Shown here: positions 43,690 through 53,462 of the stretch, piece by piece
Layout of the letters: the number at the start of each line of letters is the position of its first letter
How positions within the stretch are numbered: the stretch's first letter is position 1
DNA from: JAAYAO01 sp051133435
GTDB lineage: Bacteria; Actinomycetota; Actinomycetes; Propionibacteriales; Propionibacteriaceae
DNA length: 64,000 bases
Reading direction: 5' to 3'
Assembly (NCBI RefSeq): GCF_051133435.1
Contig: NZ_JBPGNY010000004.1
Location: forward strand, 62,001-126,000
The notes under the pieces: generated by a model
Told to the model about the DNA's origin: nothing
Seen by the model: the letters and a program-made list of their open reading frames with translations, nothing else
The model's database searches: none
Made by a program: the position numbers and the translations under genes

Positions 43690-44577
43690 CTAGCCGACCT
43701 CGATGATGTGCGATCCGGTGCCGATCCGCAGATCGTGCACCTGCCAGCCCTCACAGGGGGACGCTTCACCAAGCTGCTCCGGCAGCCCCAGGGCGAGCAG
43801 GGTCGGCCCGGCGCCGGAGACGACCGCCGCCAGACCCTCGGCCCGCAACTGGTCGAGCAGTTCGGCTGCCTGCGGCATCAGGGGTGCGCGGTAGTTCTGG
43901 TGCAACCAATCACGGGTGGCGGTGTGCAGCAGGACGGGTTCCCCGGCAATGGCATGCACCAACAATCCCGCCCGGCCACTGTTCGCAGCGGCCTCGGCAT
44001 GGGGCACGGTCGCCGGCAGCACCTGCCGGGCCTTGGTGGTGGGCACCTCGAAGGCCGGCACCCAGACCCGGGCGAGCAGATCGGCATGGACGCGACCCTG
44101 CACCACGTGCGGGGTGCCGTCCTCGCTCCAGGCCAGGGTGAAGCCACCGAACAGCGCGGCAGCGATGTTGTCGGGATGACCCTCGATCTCGGTGCCGACC
44201 CGAAAGGCCCATTGCCGATCCAGTGGTTCGCTCCCCCGCAGCAAACCCCAGGCACCGAGAATCCCGCCCAGCACCGCGGCCGAGGATGACCCGAGGCCAC
44301 GGCCGTGCGGGATCGTGTTGTGGGTGCGCACCATCAGGCCGGGGAGTTCGGTGCCCAGGCTGCGGGCGGCGATCCGTGCGGTGTCGATGATCAGGTGCCG
44401 TTCATCGGTGGGTACCTCGTCGGCTCCCTCACCGGTGACCTCGGCGCCGAACCGGTCGGCCGCGATCAGGTCGACGTGGTCGACCCAGTCCAGCCCCAGA
44501 CCGAAGGAGTCATAGCCCGGCCCCAGATTGGCACTGGAGGCCGATACCGCAACCCGGACGCGGCGCGGGTCAGTCAC
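43690..44577 (-). CDS. thrB: Homoserine kinase
   Basis: This 295-residue GHMP kinase phosphorylates homoserine on the way to threonine. The N-terminal VRVAVSASSANLGPGYDSFG and the ATP loop PHGRGLGSSSAAVLGG are diagnostic, and the C-terminal AAVVSGAGPTLLALG completes the fold. The GTG start overlaps hom by 8 bp. Threonine synthase thrC, often between or beside these genes, is not in the window. Confidence 0.95.
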   Translation of the reverse strand: MTDPRRVRVAVSASSANLGPGYDSFGLGLDWVDHVDLIAADRFGAEVTGEGADEVPTDERHLIIDTARIAARSLGTELPGLMVRTHNTIPHGRGLGSSSAAVLGGILGAWGLLRGSEPLDRQWAFRVGTEIEGHPDNIAAALFGGFTLAWSEDGTPHVVQGRVHADLLARVWVPAFEVPTTKARQVLPATVPHAEAAANSGRAGLLVHAIAGEPVLLHTATRDWLHQNYRAPLMPQAAELLDQLRAEGLAAVVSGAGPTLLALGLPEQLGEASPCEGWQVHDLRIGTGSHIIEVG

Positions 44578-45907
44578 CCTCGACCCGCATCACGCTGTTC
44601 ACCCCACGCACCCCGTCCAGTTCGCGAAGGTCGGCCACGGTGGCGGCCAGATTCTCCTCGCGGGCGGCGTGGGTGACGACCACCAGCCGGGCCGAATCGT
44701 CCAGACCCTCCTGGCGGACTCCCTGCAGGGAGACGTTGTTGGCCGCGAAAGCCCCGGCGACCGCCGCCAGCACACCCGGCTGATCGTGCACATCGAGGCT
44801 GACGTGGTAGCGGGTGACGGCTTCGCTGATCGGCACCACCGGACGGGCGGCGTAGCTCGATTCGCCCGGGCCGAGCGAACCGCTCACCCGGTGCCGGGCC
44901 ACGGTCACCAGGTCACCCAGCACCGCGCTGGCGGTGGGGGCGCCACCGGCACCGGGGCCGTAGAACATCAGTTCCCCGGCGGCCTTGGAGCGGACGAAGA
45001 CGGCATTGAAGGCGCCGCCGACGCTGGCCAGGGGGTGGGAGTTCGGGATCATCGCGGGGTACACCCGCACCGACACCTGCTCGGTGCCGTCCTCACCGTG
45101 CACCAGATCGCAGATCGCCAGCAGCTTGATCACCGAGTCCATCGCCTTGGCGCTGGCCACATCGGCTCGGCTGATCCGGGTGATGCCCTCCCGGTGCACC
45201 TGGTCGGAACTCACCCGGGTGTGAAAGGCCAGCCCGGCCAGGATCGCGCCCTTGGCCGCGGCGTCGTAGCCCTCCACATCGGCGGTCGGGTCGGCCTCGG
45301 CGTAACCGAGTTGCTGAGCCTCGGCGAGGGTCTCGTCGAAACCGGCACCCTCGGTGTGCATCTTGTCCAGAATGAAGTTGGTGGTGCCGTTGACGATGCC
45401 CATCACCTGGGTGATCTCGTCGCCGACCAACGATTCGCGCAGCGGCCGGATGATCGGGATCGCGCCCGCCACCGCCGCCTCGTAGTACAGGTCGACCCCG
45501 GCGGCCTCGGCCGCGGCGAAGAGTTTCGGCCCGTCCTCGGCCAGCAGCGCCTTGTTCGCGGTGACCACCATGTGGCCGTGCTCGATGGCCGACAGGATCA
45601 GTGACCGGGCCGGTTCGATGCCGCCGATCACCTCCACCACGATGTCGATGTCGTCGCGGGCCACCAGGGCGGCCGCGTCGGTGGTGAACAGGTCGGGGTC
45701 CAGGCCCGGACGGTCGATCTGCCGGCGTACCGCGATACCGGCGAGTTCAACGGGGGCACCCACCCGGTTGGCGATGTCGTCGGCGTGGGCGATCAGCTGG
45801 CCGGCCACCTCGGTGCCGACATTGCCACAGCCCAGCAACGCCACCCGAAGGGGCTTGCGGGATTCCTCGGTCAACGCACTGCTCACAGGTCGGACCTTAT
45901 CCGACAT
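44570..45907 (-). CDS. hom: Homoserine dehydrogenase
   Basis: This 445-residue enzyme reduces aspartate semialdehyde to homoserine. The Rossmann loop is VALLGCGNVGTEVAGQL; the catalytic part shows VVTANKALLAEDG, GIVNGTTNFILDKM and YAEADPTADVEGYDAAAK; a C-terminal ACT domain (about 365-440, HVSLDVHDQPGVLAAVAG) suggests threonine feedback. ATG 45907 overlaps the lysA end by 11 bp. GTG 45886, with AAGG upstream, is a reasonable alternative start. Confidence 0.95.
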   Translation of the reverse strand: MSDKVRPVSSALTEESRKPLRVALLGCGNVGTEVAGQLIAHADDIANRVGAPVELAGIAVRRQIDRPGLDPDLFTTDAAALVARDDIDIVVEVIGGIEPARSLILSAIEHGHMVVTANKALLAEDGPKLFAAAEAAGVDLYYEAAVAGAIPIIRPLRESLVGDEITQVMGIVNGTTNFILDKMHTEGAGFDETLAEAQQLGYAEADPTADVEGYDAAAKGAILAGLAFHTRVSSDQVHREGITRISRADVASAKAMDSVIKLLAICDLVHGEDGTEQVSVRVYPAMIPNSHPLASVGGAFNAVFVRSKAAGELMFYGPGAGGAPTASAVLGDLVTVARHRVSGSLGPGESSYAARPVVPISEAVTRYHVSLDVHDQPGVLAAVAGAFAANNVSLQGVRQEGLDDSARLVVVTHAAREENLAATVADLRELDGVRGVNSVMRVEGD

Positions 45908-47297
45908 CGAGCGCGAAGATGTCGTCGAGCGTCTCGCGGCGAATCAGGGTGCGCAGTTCACCGTCACGCACCGCCACCACCGGCGGGCGGGGAACGTGGT
46001 TGTAGTTGCTCGCCATCGACCGCGAGTAGGCCCCCGAACCCGGCACCGCGATCAGATCGCCGATCGCCACATCGGAGGGCAGGAACTCGTCGCGCACCAG
46101 GATGTCGCCCGACTCGCAATGCACCCCGACCACCCGGGACAGCCGGGCATCGGAATCGGAGCGGCGGTTGGCGACCGTGGCCGAGTACTCCGCGGCGTAC
46201 AGGGACGGACGGATGTTGTCGCTCATGCCACCGTCCACGGCCACATAGGCCCGAGAATGCCCGCCACCGACATCCACCTGCTTGACCGTGCCGACCCGGT
46301 AGATCGCCACCCCCGCCGGCCCGACGATGGAGCGGCCGGGCTCGATCGAGAGCCTGGGCACCTGCAGATCGCGGGCCTTGCACTCGAACTCGACGATCTC
46401 GCGCAGCCGGGTCGCCAGCTCGGCGGCCGTCAGGGGTTGATCGGCCGAGGTGTAGGCGATCCCGAAACCACCGCCGAGGTTCACCTCGGGCAGTTCCCGG
46501 CCGTAGGAGTCGGCCACCTCGGCATGCAGGGCGAAGACCTTGCGGCAGGCCACCTCGAAACCCGACACGTCGAAGATCTGCGAGCCGATGTGGGAGTGGA
46601 TGCCGACCAGTTCCAGATGCCGGTCGACCTCGACCCGGTCCAGCGCCGCCCGGGCCCGGCCCTGGGTCAGCGAGAAGCCGAACTTCTGGTCGTCGTGGGC
46701 GGTGGCGATGTACTCGTGGGTGTGGGCCTCGACGCCGGTGGTGACCCGCACCATCACCTTGGCGGTGATCCCGAGTTCACCGGCGATCCTCGACAGCCGG
46801 TTGATCTCGTCGGTGGAGTCGACCACGATCCGGCCCACCCCGCTCTCGACCGCGCGACGCAGTTCGAGCTCGGACTTGTTGTTGCCGTGCAGCATCAACT
46901 CACTCGCCGGCACTCCCCCGGCCAGGGCGACCTCGAGTTCACCCAGGGACGCCACGTCCATGCCGAGCCCCTCCTCGGCCAGGATCCGGGCCATGCCCCG
47001 GCAGGTGAAGGCCTTGGACGCGTAGTAGATGCCCCAGCCGGCGAAGGCCTCGGCGTACTCGCGACAGCGACTGCGCAGGTCGTCCTCGTCCAGCAGGTAC
47101 ACCGGGGTGCCGGTGCGCTCGACGATCTCGGTCACCGGCAGGCCGCCGATGACCAATTGGCCGTCCTCGGCGCGCGAGGTGGTGCGGCTCCACAGCCGCG
47201 GCAGCAGTGCGTTCACGTCCTGCGGCGGCACCAGCCACTGCGGTGCGGGGCCGGCGGCCTCGGCGTGCAAAGATCCGGCCACGTGCATATGCGTCAT
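45897..47297 (-). CDS. lysA: Diaminopimelate decarboxylase
   Basis: This 466-residue PLP enzyme makes L-lysine from meso-diaminopimelate. The PLP lysine lies in GIYYASKAFTCRGMARI, followed by GIHSHIGSQIFDVSGF, VNLGGGFGIAY and the GVHCESGDIL segment carrying the cross-subunit Cys. ATG 47297 has CAGGCT (47310-47305) 7 bases upstream and no Shine-Dalgarno, suggesting a leaderless mRNA; ATG 47288 is an alternative. It heads lysA-hom-thrB, linking lysine and threonine branches. Confidence 0.95.
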   Translation of the reverse strand: MTHMHVAGSLHAEAAGPAPQWLVPPQDVNALLPRLWSRTTSRAEDGQLVIGGLPVTEIVERTGTPVYLLDEDDLRSRCREYAEAFAGWGIYYASKAFTCRGMARILAEEGLGMDVASLGELEVALAGGVPASELMLHGNNKSELELRRAVESGVGRIVVDSTDEINRLSRIAGELGITAKVMVRVTTGVEAHTHEYIATAHDDQKFGFSLTQGRARAALDRVEVDRHLELVGIHSHIGSQIFDVSGFEVACRKVFALHAEVADSYGRELPEVNLGGGFGIAYTSADQPLTAAELATRLREIVEFECKARDLQVPRLSIEPGRSIVGPAGVAIYRVGTVKQVDVGGGHSRAYVAVDGGMSDNIRPSLYAAEYSATVANRRSDSDARLSRVVGVHCESGDILVRDEFLPSDVAIGDLIAVPGSGAYSRSMASNYNHVPRPPVVAVRDGELRTLIRRETLDDIFALDVG

Positions 47298-47395
47298 GGG
47301 AGGAAGCCTGCCACGAGGCACCGACAGCGAGTGGCCATTTCCACCCGCTGAGCGTGCTACGGTATACGCCGGTTCGTGCGCAGGCACGAGTTTGA

Positions 47396-47470
47396 GCCCC
47401 CGTAGCTCAGGGGATAGAGCACCGCCCTCCGGAGGCGGGAGCCGAGGTTCGAATCCTCGCGGGGGCGCCA
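47396..47470 (+). tRNA. tRNA-Arg (anticodon CCG)
   Basis: A 75-base cloverleaf reads cleanly: acceptor GCCCCCG/CGGGGGC, D-arm GCTC/GAGC, anticodon stem CCGCC/GGCGG with loop CTCCGGA (anticodon CCG, reading CGG), T-arm CGAGG/CCTCG with TTCGAAT, discriminator G and an encoded CCA. A TACGGTATAC stretch about 35 bases upstream could be its -10. Confidence 0.97.
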
Positions 47471-47518
47471 TCCGAATTTCCGGACCAGCGCAGCACACCA
47501 TCGACACGAAGGCAGTCT

Positions 47519-48835
47519 GTGAGCGAACAGCCGGCACCCGCCGACGTCTCTTCGTCCGCAACCGGCAAAACCACTGCGCTGACCCTGACCGAGCGACCGC
47601 TGATCATCATCTGGGCGGTCAGCCGCCTGCTCACCCTCGCGATCTGGGCCTTCCTGTTCCAGCACGTGATGGGTGACGTCAACTACTACTGGCGCAAGCT
47701 CAACATGATGGGCCAGGTCGGTCTGGACAACACCCTGATCGAGTACCCCACCCCGGTGGTCGGCCTGCTCGGCATCCCCTGGCTGCTGGGTGGGGCCAGT
47801 CAGTACTTCTATGTGGCCTTCTTCATCTCCGCGATGCTGATTCTGGACGGCTGGCTGTTCGGCACCCTGATGCGCCGCCGCGGCGACAACCGGTGGGCCA
47901 CCTGGGTCTGGATCCTCACCGTCCCGGCCCTGGGCCCGCTCAGCCTGCTGCGGTTCGACATGATTCCGGCGGTGCTGGCCGGGTTCGCGCTGCTCTGGTA
48001 CCACAAGCGGCCGACCGCCTCCGGCGCCCTGATCGGCCTGGGAGCCGCCACCAAGCTGTGGCCCGCCCTGTTGCTGGCCGGGCTGTTCGCCGACCGCACC
48101 AAACGCGTCGCCTCGCTGATCGGCTTCGCCACCTGCGGCTTCGGGTTGGCGCTGTATTCCTTCATGGTCGGCGGCTGGCAGCGGCTGATTTCGCCGTTGA
48201 CCTGGCAATCCGACCGGGGCCTGCAGGTCGAATCGGTCTGGGTGGTGCCGGCCATGATCGACCGGTTGCTGCGCCCGGATCAGTACCGCATCGAGATGTC
48301 GAAGTACCAGGCCTTCGAGGTTTTCGGCCCGCTGACCGACCCGATGCTGACCGTTGCCACGATCTCCACCGTGCTCGGTGGGCTTTTCATCATCGCCCTG
48401 ACGATCCGCGCCTGGCGGTCGGCCGGCTTCGACATCACCGCCGCCGCCTGGGTGATGCTCGCGGTGACCGCGGTGATGATCGTCACCAACAAGACGTTCA
48501 GCCCCCAGTACATGCTGTGGCTCGCCGGGCCCGCGGCGGTGTTGGTGCTGGGGGTGCCGAACCGGCGCCGCGGGTTGACCCGTGAGCACCGTTCCCGGCT
48601 GATCGCCGGCATCGGAGTGGTGCTGCTCAGCGCCCTCACCCAGGCGATCTATCCCTTCCTGTACGACGCCTTGATCCTGAACGGTGCGCCGGGCGCCGCG
48701 ACGGTGATCGTGGTGATTCTGCTCGCGATACGAAACGCCGCGATTCTGGCCGCCACCGGGTGGGTCTGCGTCCAAGCATGGAAGACTGTTCGCCAAGGCG
48801 GTACGACAAGCAGACCACCTGTCGCGGTGGGCTAG
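47519..48835 (+). CDS. GT87 (DUF2029) polytopic glycosyltransferase
   Basis: This 438-residue membrane protein has about ten to twelve helices and features of the GT87 mannosyltransferases, such as PimE, that use polyprenyl-phosphate sugars. The first loop holds an EYPTPVV segment after acidic and aromatic residues, and later ATKLWPALLLAGLFADRT and NKTFSPQYMLWLAGPAA are typical. The acceptor glycan is unknown. GTG 47519 follows GAAGG by 6 bases, 49 bp after the tRNA. Confidence 0.82.
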   Translation: MSEQPAPADVSSSATGKTTALTLTERPLIIIWAVSRLLTLAIWAFLFQHVMGDVNYYWRKLNMMGQVGLDNTLIEYPTPVVGLLGIPWLLGGASQYFYVAFFISAMLILDGWLFGTLMRRRGDNRWATWVWILTVPALGPLSLLRFDMIPAVLAGFALLWYHKRPTASGALIGLGAATKLWPALLLAGLFADRTKRVASLIGFATCGFGLALYSFMVGGWQRLISPLTWQSDRGLQVESVWVVPAMIDRLLRPDQYRIEMSKYQAFEVFGPLTDPMLTVATISTVLGGLFIIALTIRAWRSAGFDITAAAWVMLAVTAVMIVTNKTFSPQYMLWLAGPAAVLVLGVPNRRRGLTREHRSRLIAGIGVVLLSALTQAIYPFLYDALILNGAPGAATVIVVILLAIRNAAILAATGWVCVQAWKTVRQGGTTSRPPVAVG

Positions 48836-48855
48836 TCTTGCCACCGGCAGGTTCG

Positions 48856-48879
48856 ACTGCATCCATACAACTGCATCCA
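48856..48879 (+). repeat. ACTGCATCCA direct repeat in the kgd leader
   Basis: Two exact 10-bp copies (48856-48865 and 48870-48879) with a 14-bp period lie between a TAGTCT -10-like word (48833-48838) and the kgd GTG. They could be a regulator site; no regulator is evident. Confidence 0.5.
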
Positions 48880-48907
48880 ACCCAAACAAGCACGGAAGAA
48901 GGCGATT

Positions 48908-51900
48908 GTGGCCCCCGCCCACGATGGATCCTCGGACAGCGACTTCGGCGCCAATGACTGGCTGATCGAGGAGATGTTCGAGAAGTATTCCCAAGATCCG
49001 ACCTCGGTGGACCCGACCTGGCAGAAGTTCTTCGCCGGACGCGCTCCGGAGACTGCCCAGCAATCCAGTTCCAAGGCGGCACCGCCTCCCGCTGCCAAGC
49101 CTGCCCCGACCGCCAAGCCCGCCTCGAAGCCTGCCGCGCCCGCGGCCAAGCCCGCCCAGCCGGCGGCCCAGCAGAAGGCCCCGGCGAAGCCGACCGCCTC
49201 GACCGCCGACGGTTCCAGCCGTAAGTCGAGCGTCGAGCCGCCGAACAAGGTGAAGGACGCCCGGCCGAGCAAGCCGGGTACCTCCGGCGGTGTGCCCGCC
49301 GATCCGCCCTCGCCCTCGCAGCGCCCGGCCGCCGCCAGCACCGAGGCCACCAAGACGACCCTGCGCGGCGCCCCGATGCGCACCGCCCGCAATATGGAAG
49401 CCTCGCTGGTCGTGCCCACCGCCACCAGCGTGCGCACCGTGCCGATGAAGCTGGTGATCGACCAGCGCACCCTGATCAACAATCACCTCAAGCGCGCTCG
49501 GGGCGGCAAGGTCTCCTTCACCCACCTGATCGGCTACGCCGTGGTGCAGGCGGTCAAGTCGGTGCCGGCGATGAACAGCTCGTATGAAGAGATCGACGGC
49601 AAGCCGACCTTGGTCACCCCCGGCCAGATCAACCTCGGTCTGGCGATCGACCTGACCAAGCCCGACGGCACCCGCCAGTTGCTCGTGCCCTCGATCAAGG
49701 ACGCCGGCAATCTCGACTTCGCCCAGTTCTGGAGCGCTTACGAGGCCCTGGTCAACAAGGCCCGCAGCAACTCGCTGACCCTGGACGACTTCGCCGGCAC
49801 CACCGTGTCGCTGACCAACCCCGGCCCGATGGGCACCCACCACTCGGTGCCGCGACTGATGTCGGGGCAGGGCACGATCGTCGGAATGGGCTCCATCGCC
49901 TACCCGCCGGAGTTCGAGGGCGCCGACGCCGAGCGGCTCGCCGAGATGGGTGTGGGCAAGATCTGCACCCTCACCTCCACCTACGACCACCGGGTGATCC
50001 AGGGCGCACAGTCGGGTGAGTTCCTGAACCGGATCCACCAGTTGCTGCTGGGTGCCGACCGATTCTGGGACGACATCTTCCGCTCGCTGCGCGTGCCGAT
50101 GATGCCGGTGCGTTGGACCACCGACATCTCCGCCCACCGCGACGACAAGATCTCGAAGCAGGCCCGGGTGCTGGAGCTGATCAACTCCTACCGCACCCGC
50201 GGCCACATCCTGGCCGACATCGACCCCCTCGAATACCACGAGCGCGGCCACGTCGACCTCGAGACCGAGACCCACTCGCTGACCCTGTGGGATCTGGACC
50301 GCGAGTTCGCCACCGGTTCCTTCGGCGGCGCCGACAAGCCGTTCATGAAGCTGCGCGACATCCTCGATGTGCTGCGCGACTCGTACTGCCGCACGATCGG
50401 CATCGAGTACATGCACATCGTCGATCCGCACCAGCGCCAGTGGATCCAGCAGCGCGTCGAGCAGCCACACCAGGACCTGCCGCGCGAGGAGCACCTGCGC
50501 ATCCTCGACAAGCTGAACGAGGCCGAGATCTTCGAGACCTTCCTGCAGACGAAGTTCGTCGGGCAGAAGCGGTTCAGCCTCGAAGGTGGCGAGTCCGCCA
50601 TCGTGTTGCTGGATGAGATCTGCGATATGGCCGCCAAGAACGGGCTGGACGAGGTCGCGATCGGCATGCCGCACCGCGGTCGGCTGAACGTGCTGGCCAA
50701 TATCGTCGGCAAGTCCTACGGCCAGATCTTCCGGGAGTTCGAGGGCAATATCGACCCGCGCACCGTGCAGGGGTCGGGCGATGTGAAGTACCACCTGGGC
50801 GCCGAGGGCAAGTTCGTCGCCCTGGACGGCTCCACCGTGCTCACCTCGGTGGCCGCGAACCCCTCACACCTGGAGGCGGTCAACCCCGTCCTGCAGGGCA
50901 TCACCCGGGCCAAGCAGGACGTCCTCGACCGCAGCTACGAGTTCCCGGTGCTGCCGATCCTGATGCACGGCGATGCCTCCTTCGCCGGCCAGGGCGTGGT
51001 GGTCGAGACCCTGCAGATGTCGCAACTGCGCGGCTACCGCACCGGCGGCACGATTCACGTGGTGGTCAACAACCAGGTCGGCTTCACCACCTCGCCGACC
51101 GAGTCGCGCTCGTCCTACTACGCCACCGACGTGGCCAAGACGATCAACGCCCCGATCTTCCACGTCAACGGTGACGACCCCGAGGCCTGTGTGCGGGTGG
51201 CCCGGCTGGCCTTCGAGTTCCGGCAGGAGTTCAACAAGGACGTCGTCATCGACATGGTCTGCTACCGCCGCCGCGGCCACAACGAGGGTGACGACCCCAG
51301 CTTCACCCAGCCGTTGATGTACGACCTGATCGAGAACAAGCGGTCGGCGCGCAAGCTCTACACCGAATCGTTGATCGGTCGTGGCCTGATCTCGGTGGAG
51401 GACGCCGAGGACGTGTTGAGCCGCTTCCAGCACCGGCTGGAGTCGGTGTTCAAGGAACTGCGCGACGACGCCGACAACGGTTTCGACGAGGAATACCAGC
51501 GGGTGCCGGCCTACCCGACCAAGAGCAAGTACGACCAGTACACCGCGATCTCGATGGAAACCATGAAGACCATCGCCGACGCGTTCGTGAACGTGCCCGA
51601 GGGCTTCACGGTGCACCCGAAGGTGCTGCCCCAGTTGCAGCGCCGTTCGGCCGCGATCACCCAGGGCCCGATCGACTGGGCCACCGCCGAGCTGCTGGCC
51701 ATCGGTTCGCTGCTGATGGACGGACGTCCGGTGCGCCTCACCGGCCAGGACTCGCGCCGCGGCACCTTCAGCCAACGCTTCGCCGCGGTGGTCGACCGGG
51801 TGACCGGGGAGTCGTGGGTGCCGCTGAAACACCTCAGTGACGACCAGGGCAAGTTCCAGGTCTTCGACTCGCTGCTCAGCGAGTACGCCGCGATGGGCTT

Positions 51901-52717
51901 CGAGTACGGCTACTCGGTGGCCCGTCCGGACGCGCTGGTGCTGTGGGAGGGCCAGTTCGGTGACTTCGCCAACGGCGCGCAGACGATCATCGACGAGTTC
52001 ATCTCCTCGGGTCAGGCCAAGTGGGGCCAGCTCTCCGGTGTGGTGCTGCTGTTGCCGCACGGCTATGAGGGTCAGGGCCCGGACCACTCCTCGGCCCGGA
52101 TCGAGCGTTACCTGCAGTTGGCGGCCGAGGACGCTCTGGCGGTGTGCGTACCGTCCACCCCGGCCAGCCACTTCCACCTGCTGCGCACCCACGCCCGGGT
52201 GAACTGGCACCGTCCGCTGGTGATCGCCACCCCCAAGTCGATGCTGCGCAACAAGATGGCGGTCTCGATGCCGGAGGACTTCACCGACGGTTCCTGGCAG
52301 CCGTCGCTGCCCGACCCGACCATCACCGATCCGAGCAAGGTGCGCACGGTGCTGATCTGCTCGGGCAAGGTGCGCTGGGATCTGGTGGCCGAGCGCAAGA
52401 AGCTCGGCAAGGAGGACGAGGTCGCGATCGTGACCCTGGAGCGGCTCTACCCGCTGCCCACCGACTCGCTGCTCGAGGTGATGCGGCCCTACGCCCACGT
52501 CACCGATATCCGGTTCGTGCAGGAAGAGCCCGAGAACCAGGGTGCTTGGCCGTTCCTGCAGCTGAACCTGATTCCGGCGCTGCAGGAGAAGGGGCCCGAG
52601 CGCGACTGGACCATGCGCGGTATCTACCGTCCGGCGTCGTCGGCGCCGTCGGTGGGCACGATCAAGGTGCACACCGACCAGCAGAAGGCGTTGTTGGGCG
52701 AAGCCTTCGGGGACTGA
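48908..52717 (+). CDS. kgd: Multifunctional 2-oxoglutarate metabolism enzyme Kgd (E2/E1 fusion)
   Basis: This 1269-residue actinobacterial fusion carries out the thiamin-diphosphate E1 step of 2-oxoglutarate dehydrogenase and has an E2-like succinyltransferase domain. In order: a short E1-type N-segment (NDWLIEEMFEKYSQDP), an Ala/Pro/Lys linker (about 50-120), an E2 catalytic domain without lipoyl domain (about 150-370, ending TSTYDHRVIQGAQSG), then the E1 domain with EEHLRILDKLNEAEIFETFL, IGMPHRGRLNVLAN and the ThDP/Mg loop GHNEGDDPSFTQPLMYD. Length and layout match mycobacterial and Corynebacterium OdhA proteins. GTG 48908 has GAAGG upstream. The next start overlaps the stop (TGATG). Confidence 0.96.
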   Translation: MAPAHDGSSDSDFGANDWLIEEMFEKYSQDPTSVDPTWQKFFAGRAPETAQQSSSKAAPPPAAKPAPTAKPASKPAAPAAKPAQPAAQQKAPAKPTASTADGSSRKSSVEPPNKVKDARPSKPGTSGGVPADPPSPSQRPAAASTEATKTTLRGAPMRTARNMEASLVVPTATSVRTVPMKLVIDQRTLINNHLKRARGGKVSFTHLIGYAVVQAVKSVPAMNSSYEEIDGKPTLVTPGQINLGLAIDLTKPDGTRQLLVPSIKDAGNLDFAQFWSAYEALVNKARSNSLTLDDFAGTTVSLTNPGPMGTHHSVPRLMSGQGTIVGMGSIAYPPEFEGADAERLAEMGVGKICTLTSTYDHRVIQGAQSGEFLNRIHQLLLGADRFWDDIFRSLRVPMMPVRWTTDISAHRDDKISKQARVLELINSYRTRGHILADIDPLEYHERGHVDLETETHSLTLWDLDREFATGSFGGADKPFMKLRDILDVLRDSYCRTIGIEYMHIVDPHQRQWIQQRVEQPHQDLPREEHLRILDKLNEAEIFETFLQTKFVGQKRFSLEGGESAIVLLDEICDMAAKNGLDEVAIGMPHRGRLNVLANIVGKSYGQIFREFEGNIDPRTVQGSGDVKYHLGAEGKFVALDGSTVLTSVAANPSHLEAVNPVLQGITRAKQDVLDRSYEFPVLPILMHGDASFAGQGVVVETLQMSQLRGYRTGGTIHVVVNNQVGFTTSPTESRSSYYATDVAKTINAPIFHVNGDDPEACVRVARLAFEFRQEFNKDVVIDMVCYRRRGHNEGDDPSFTQPLMYDLIENKRSARKLYTESLIGRGLISVEDAEDVLSRFQHRLESVFKELRDDADNGFDEEYQRVPAYPTKSKYDQYTAISMETMKTIADAFVNVPEGFTVHPKVLPQLQRRSAAITQGPIDWATAELLAIGSLLMDGRPVRLTGQDSRRGTFSQRFAAVVDRVTGESWVPLKHLSDDQGKFQVFDSLLSEYAAMGFEYGYSVARPDALVLWEGQFGDFANGAQTIIDEFISSGQAKWGQLSGVVLLLPHGYEGQGPDHSSARIERYLQLAAEDALAVCVPSTPASHFHLLRTHARVNWHRPLVIATPKSMLRNKMAVSMPEDFTDGSWQPSLPDPTITDPSKVRTVLICSGKVRWDLVAERKKLGKEDEVAIVTLERLYPLPTDSLLEVMRPYAHVTDIRFVQEEPENQGAWPFLQLNLIPALQEKGPERDWTMRGIYRPASSAPSVGTIKVHTDQQKALLGEAFGD

Positions 52718-52896
52718 TGTATTTCACCGATCGCGGTATCGAGGAACTGTCGGCCAGGCGGGGAGAAGAGGAAGTCTCCTTCGCCTGGCTGGCGGAACAA
52801 TTCACGTTCTTCGTCGACCTGAACCCCGAATTCGAGGTGCCGGTCGAACGGTTGGCCACCTGGCTGGCCCGACTGGACGACGACGAGGACGAGTAA
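52717..52896 (+). CDS. DUF6104-type small protein
   Basis: This 59-residue acidic protein starts YFTDRGIEELSARRGEEEV after the Met and ends LATWLARLDDDEDE. It matches the small actinobacterial family found directly after the 2-oxoglutarate dehydrogenase gene. Function unknown; the TGATG overlap with kgd implies coupled translation and a possible link to that enzyme. Confidence 0.8.
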   Translation: MYFTDRGIEELSARRGEEEVSFAWLAEQFTFFVDLNPEFEVPVERLATWLARLDDDEDE

Positions 52897-52916
52897 CCGA
52901 GGCAGACCCGCCGCAG

Positions 52917-53408
52917 TTACTTCCGCCGCTTGGAGCGTTGTTCTTCCCGCCGCTGCCGATCTTCCTCGCGCCGGCGCAGCGCTTCGGCCCTGGCTTCGGC
53001 GGCCTCGTCGAGTTCTGCCTGCGGAATCATGATCCGGGTGGTGGACGGATGCAGCACACAGACCAGCACCACCACCGACGCCACCGCCAGGCCGATCCCG
53101 ATCGCGAACGAGAGCGGGGTGGCCATGCCGGTCAGGAACGACCAGGCCACCGGCAACTGCACCAGGCCGAAGGCCGCGGCCGGCCCGCGCGACCAGCGCC
53201 GCCCCTGCCACAGCCCGCGGCCGATGAACACCATCACCGCGGTGTAGAGCAGCAGCATGATCGTGGTGCCCACACCGACGACAGCCCGGTGCCACTGGAT
53301 CGAGAAGGCTTCGGCCACCGCCAACAGCACGGCTGCCGCACCCAGCACCCACAGCACGATGGCGGCAGTCTGCAACTGCTTGGAGGCGGGCGGACCGAGG
53401 GTGGGCAT
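52917..53408 (-). CDS. Four-helix membrane protein with basic C-terminal tail
   Basis: This 163-residue protein has four hydrophobic segments (AAIVLWVLGAAAVLLAVAEA first) and a C-terminal helix of about 35 residues rich in Arg and Glu (RREEDRQRREEQRSKRRK) that is likely cytoplasmic. I do not recognise a named family. TAGGCT (53420-53415) is 6 bases before the ATG, so the mRNA is probably leaderless, and a CRP-like site lies about 62 bases upstream of that start. Confidence 0.7.
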   Translation of the reverse strand: MPTLGPPASKQLQTAAIVLWVLGAAAVLLAVAEAFSIQWHRAVVGVGTTIMLLLYTAVMVFIGRGLWQGRRWSRGPAAAFGLVQLPVAWSFLTGMATPLSFAIGIGLAVASVVVLVCVLHPSTTRIMIPQAELDEAAEARAEALRRREEDRQRREEQRSKRRK

Positions 53409-53462
53409 TGCCTCAGCCTACCGTGACCGACGGGGTCGGACGTCTCGGATATCAGCGCCTGC

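Noticed and set aside
42053..43693. 546-codon plus-strand frame opposite rho, with long hydrophobic Val/Ala/Leu repeats resembling a membrane protein
   Set aside because: The apparent membrane repeats are the complement of the RDQNRDG-type tandem repeats in the Rho insert; rho is complete on the other strand.
47297..47561. N-terminal extension of lysA upstream of 47297
   Set aside because: The open frame would run through the tRNA-Arg gene, and a -10-like hexamer sits just before ATG 47297.
47357..50794. 1145-codon minus-strand frame opposite the GT87 gene and kgd
   Set aside because: Antisense shadow of kgd and its upstream gene; it also crosses the tRNA.
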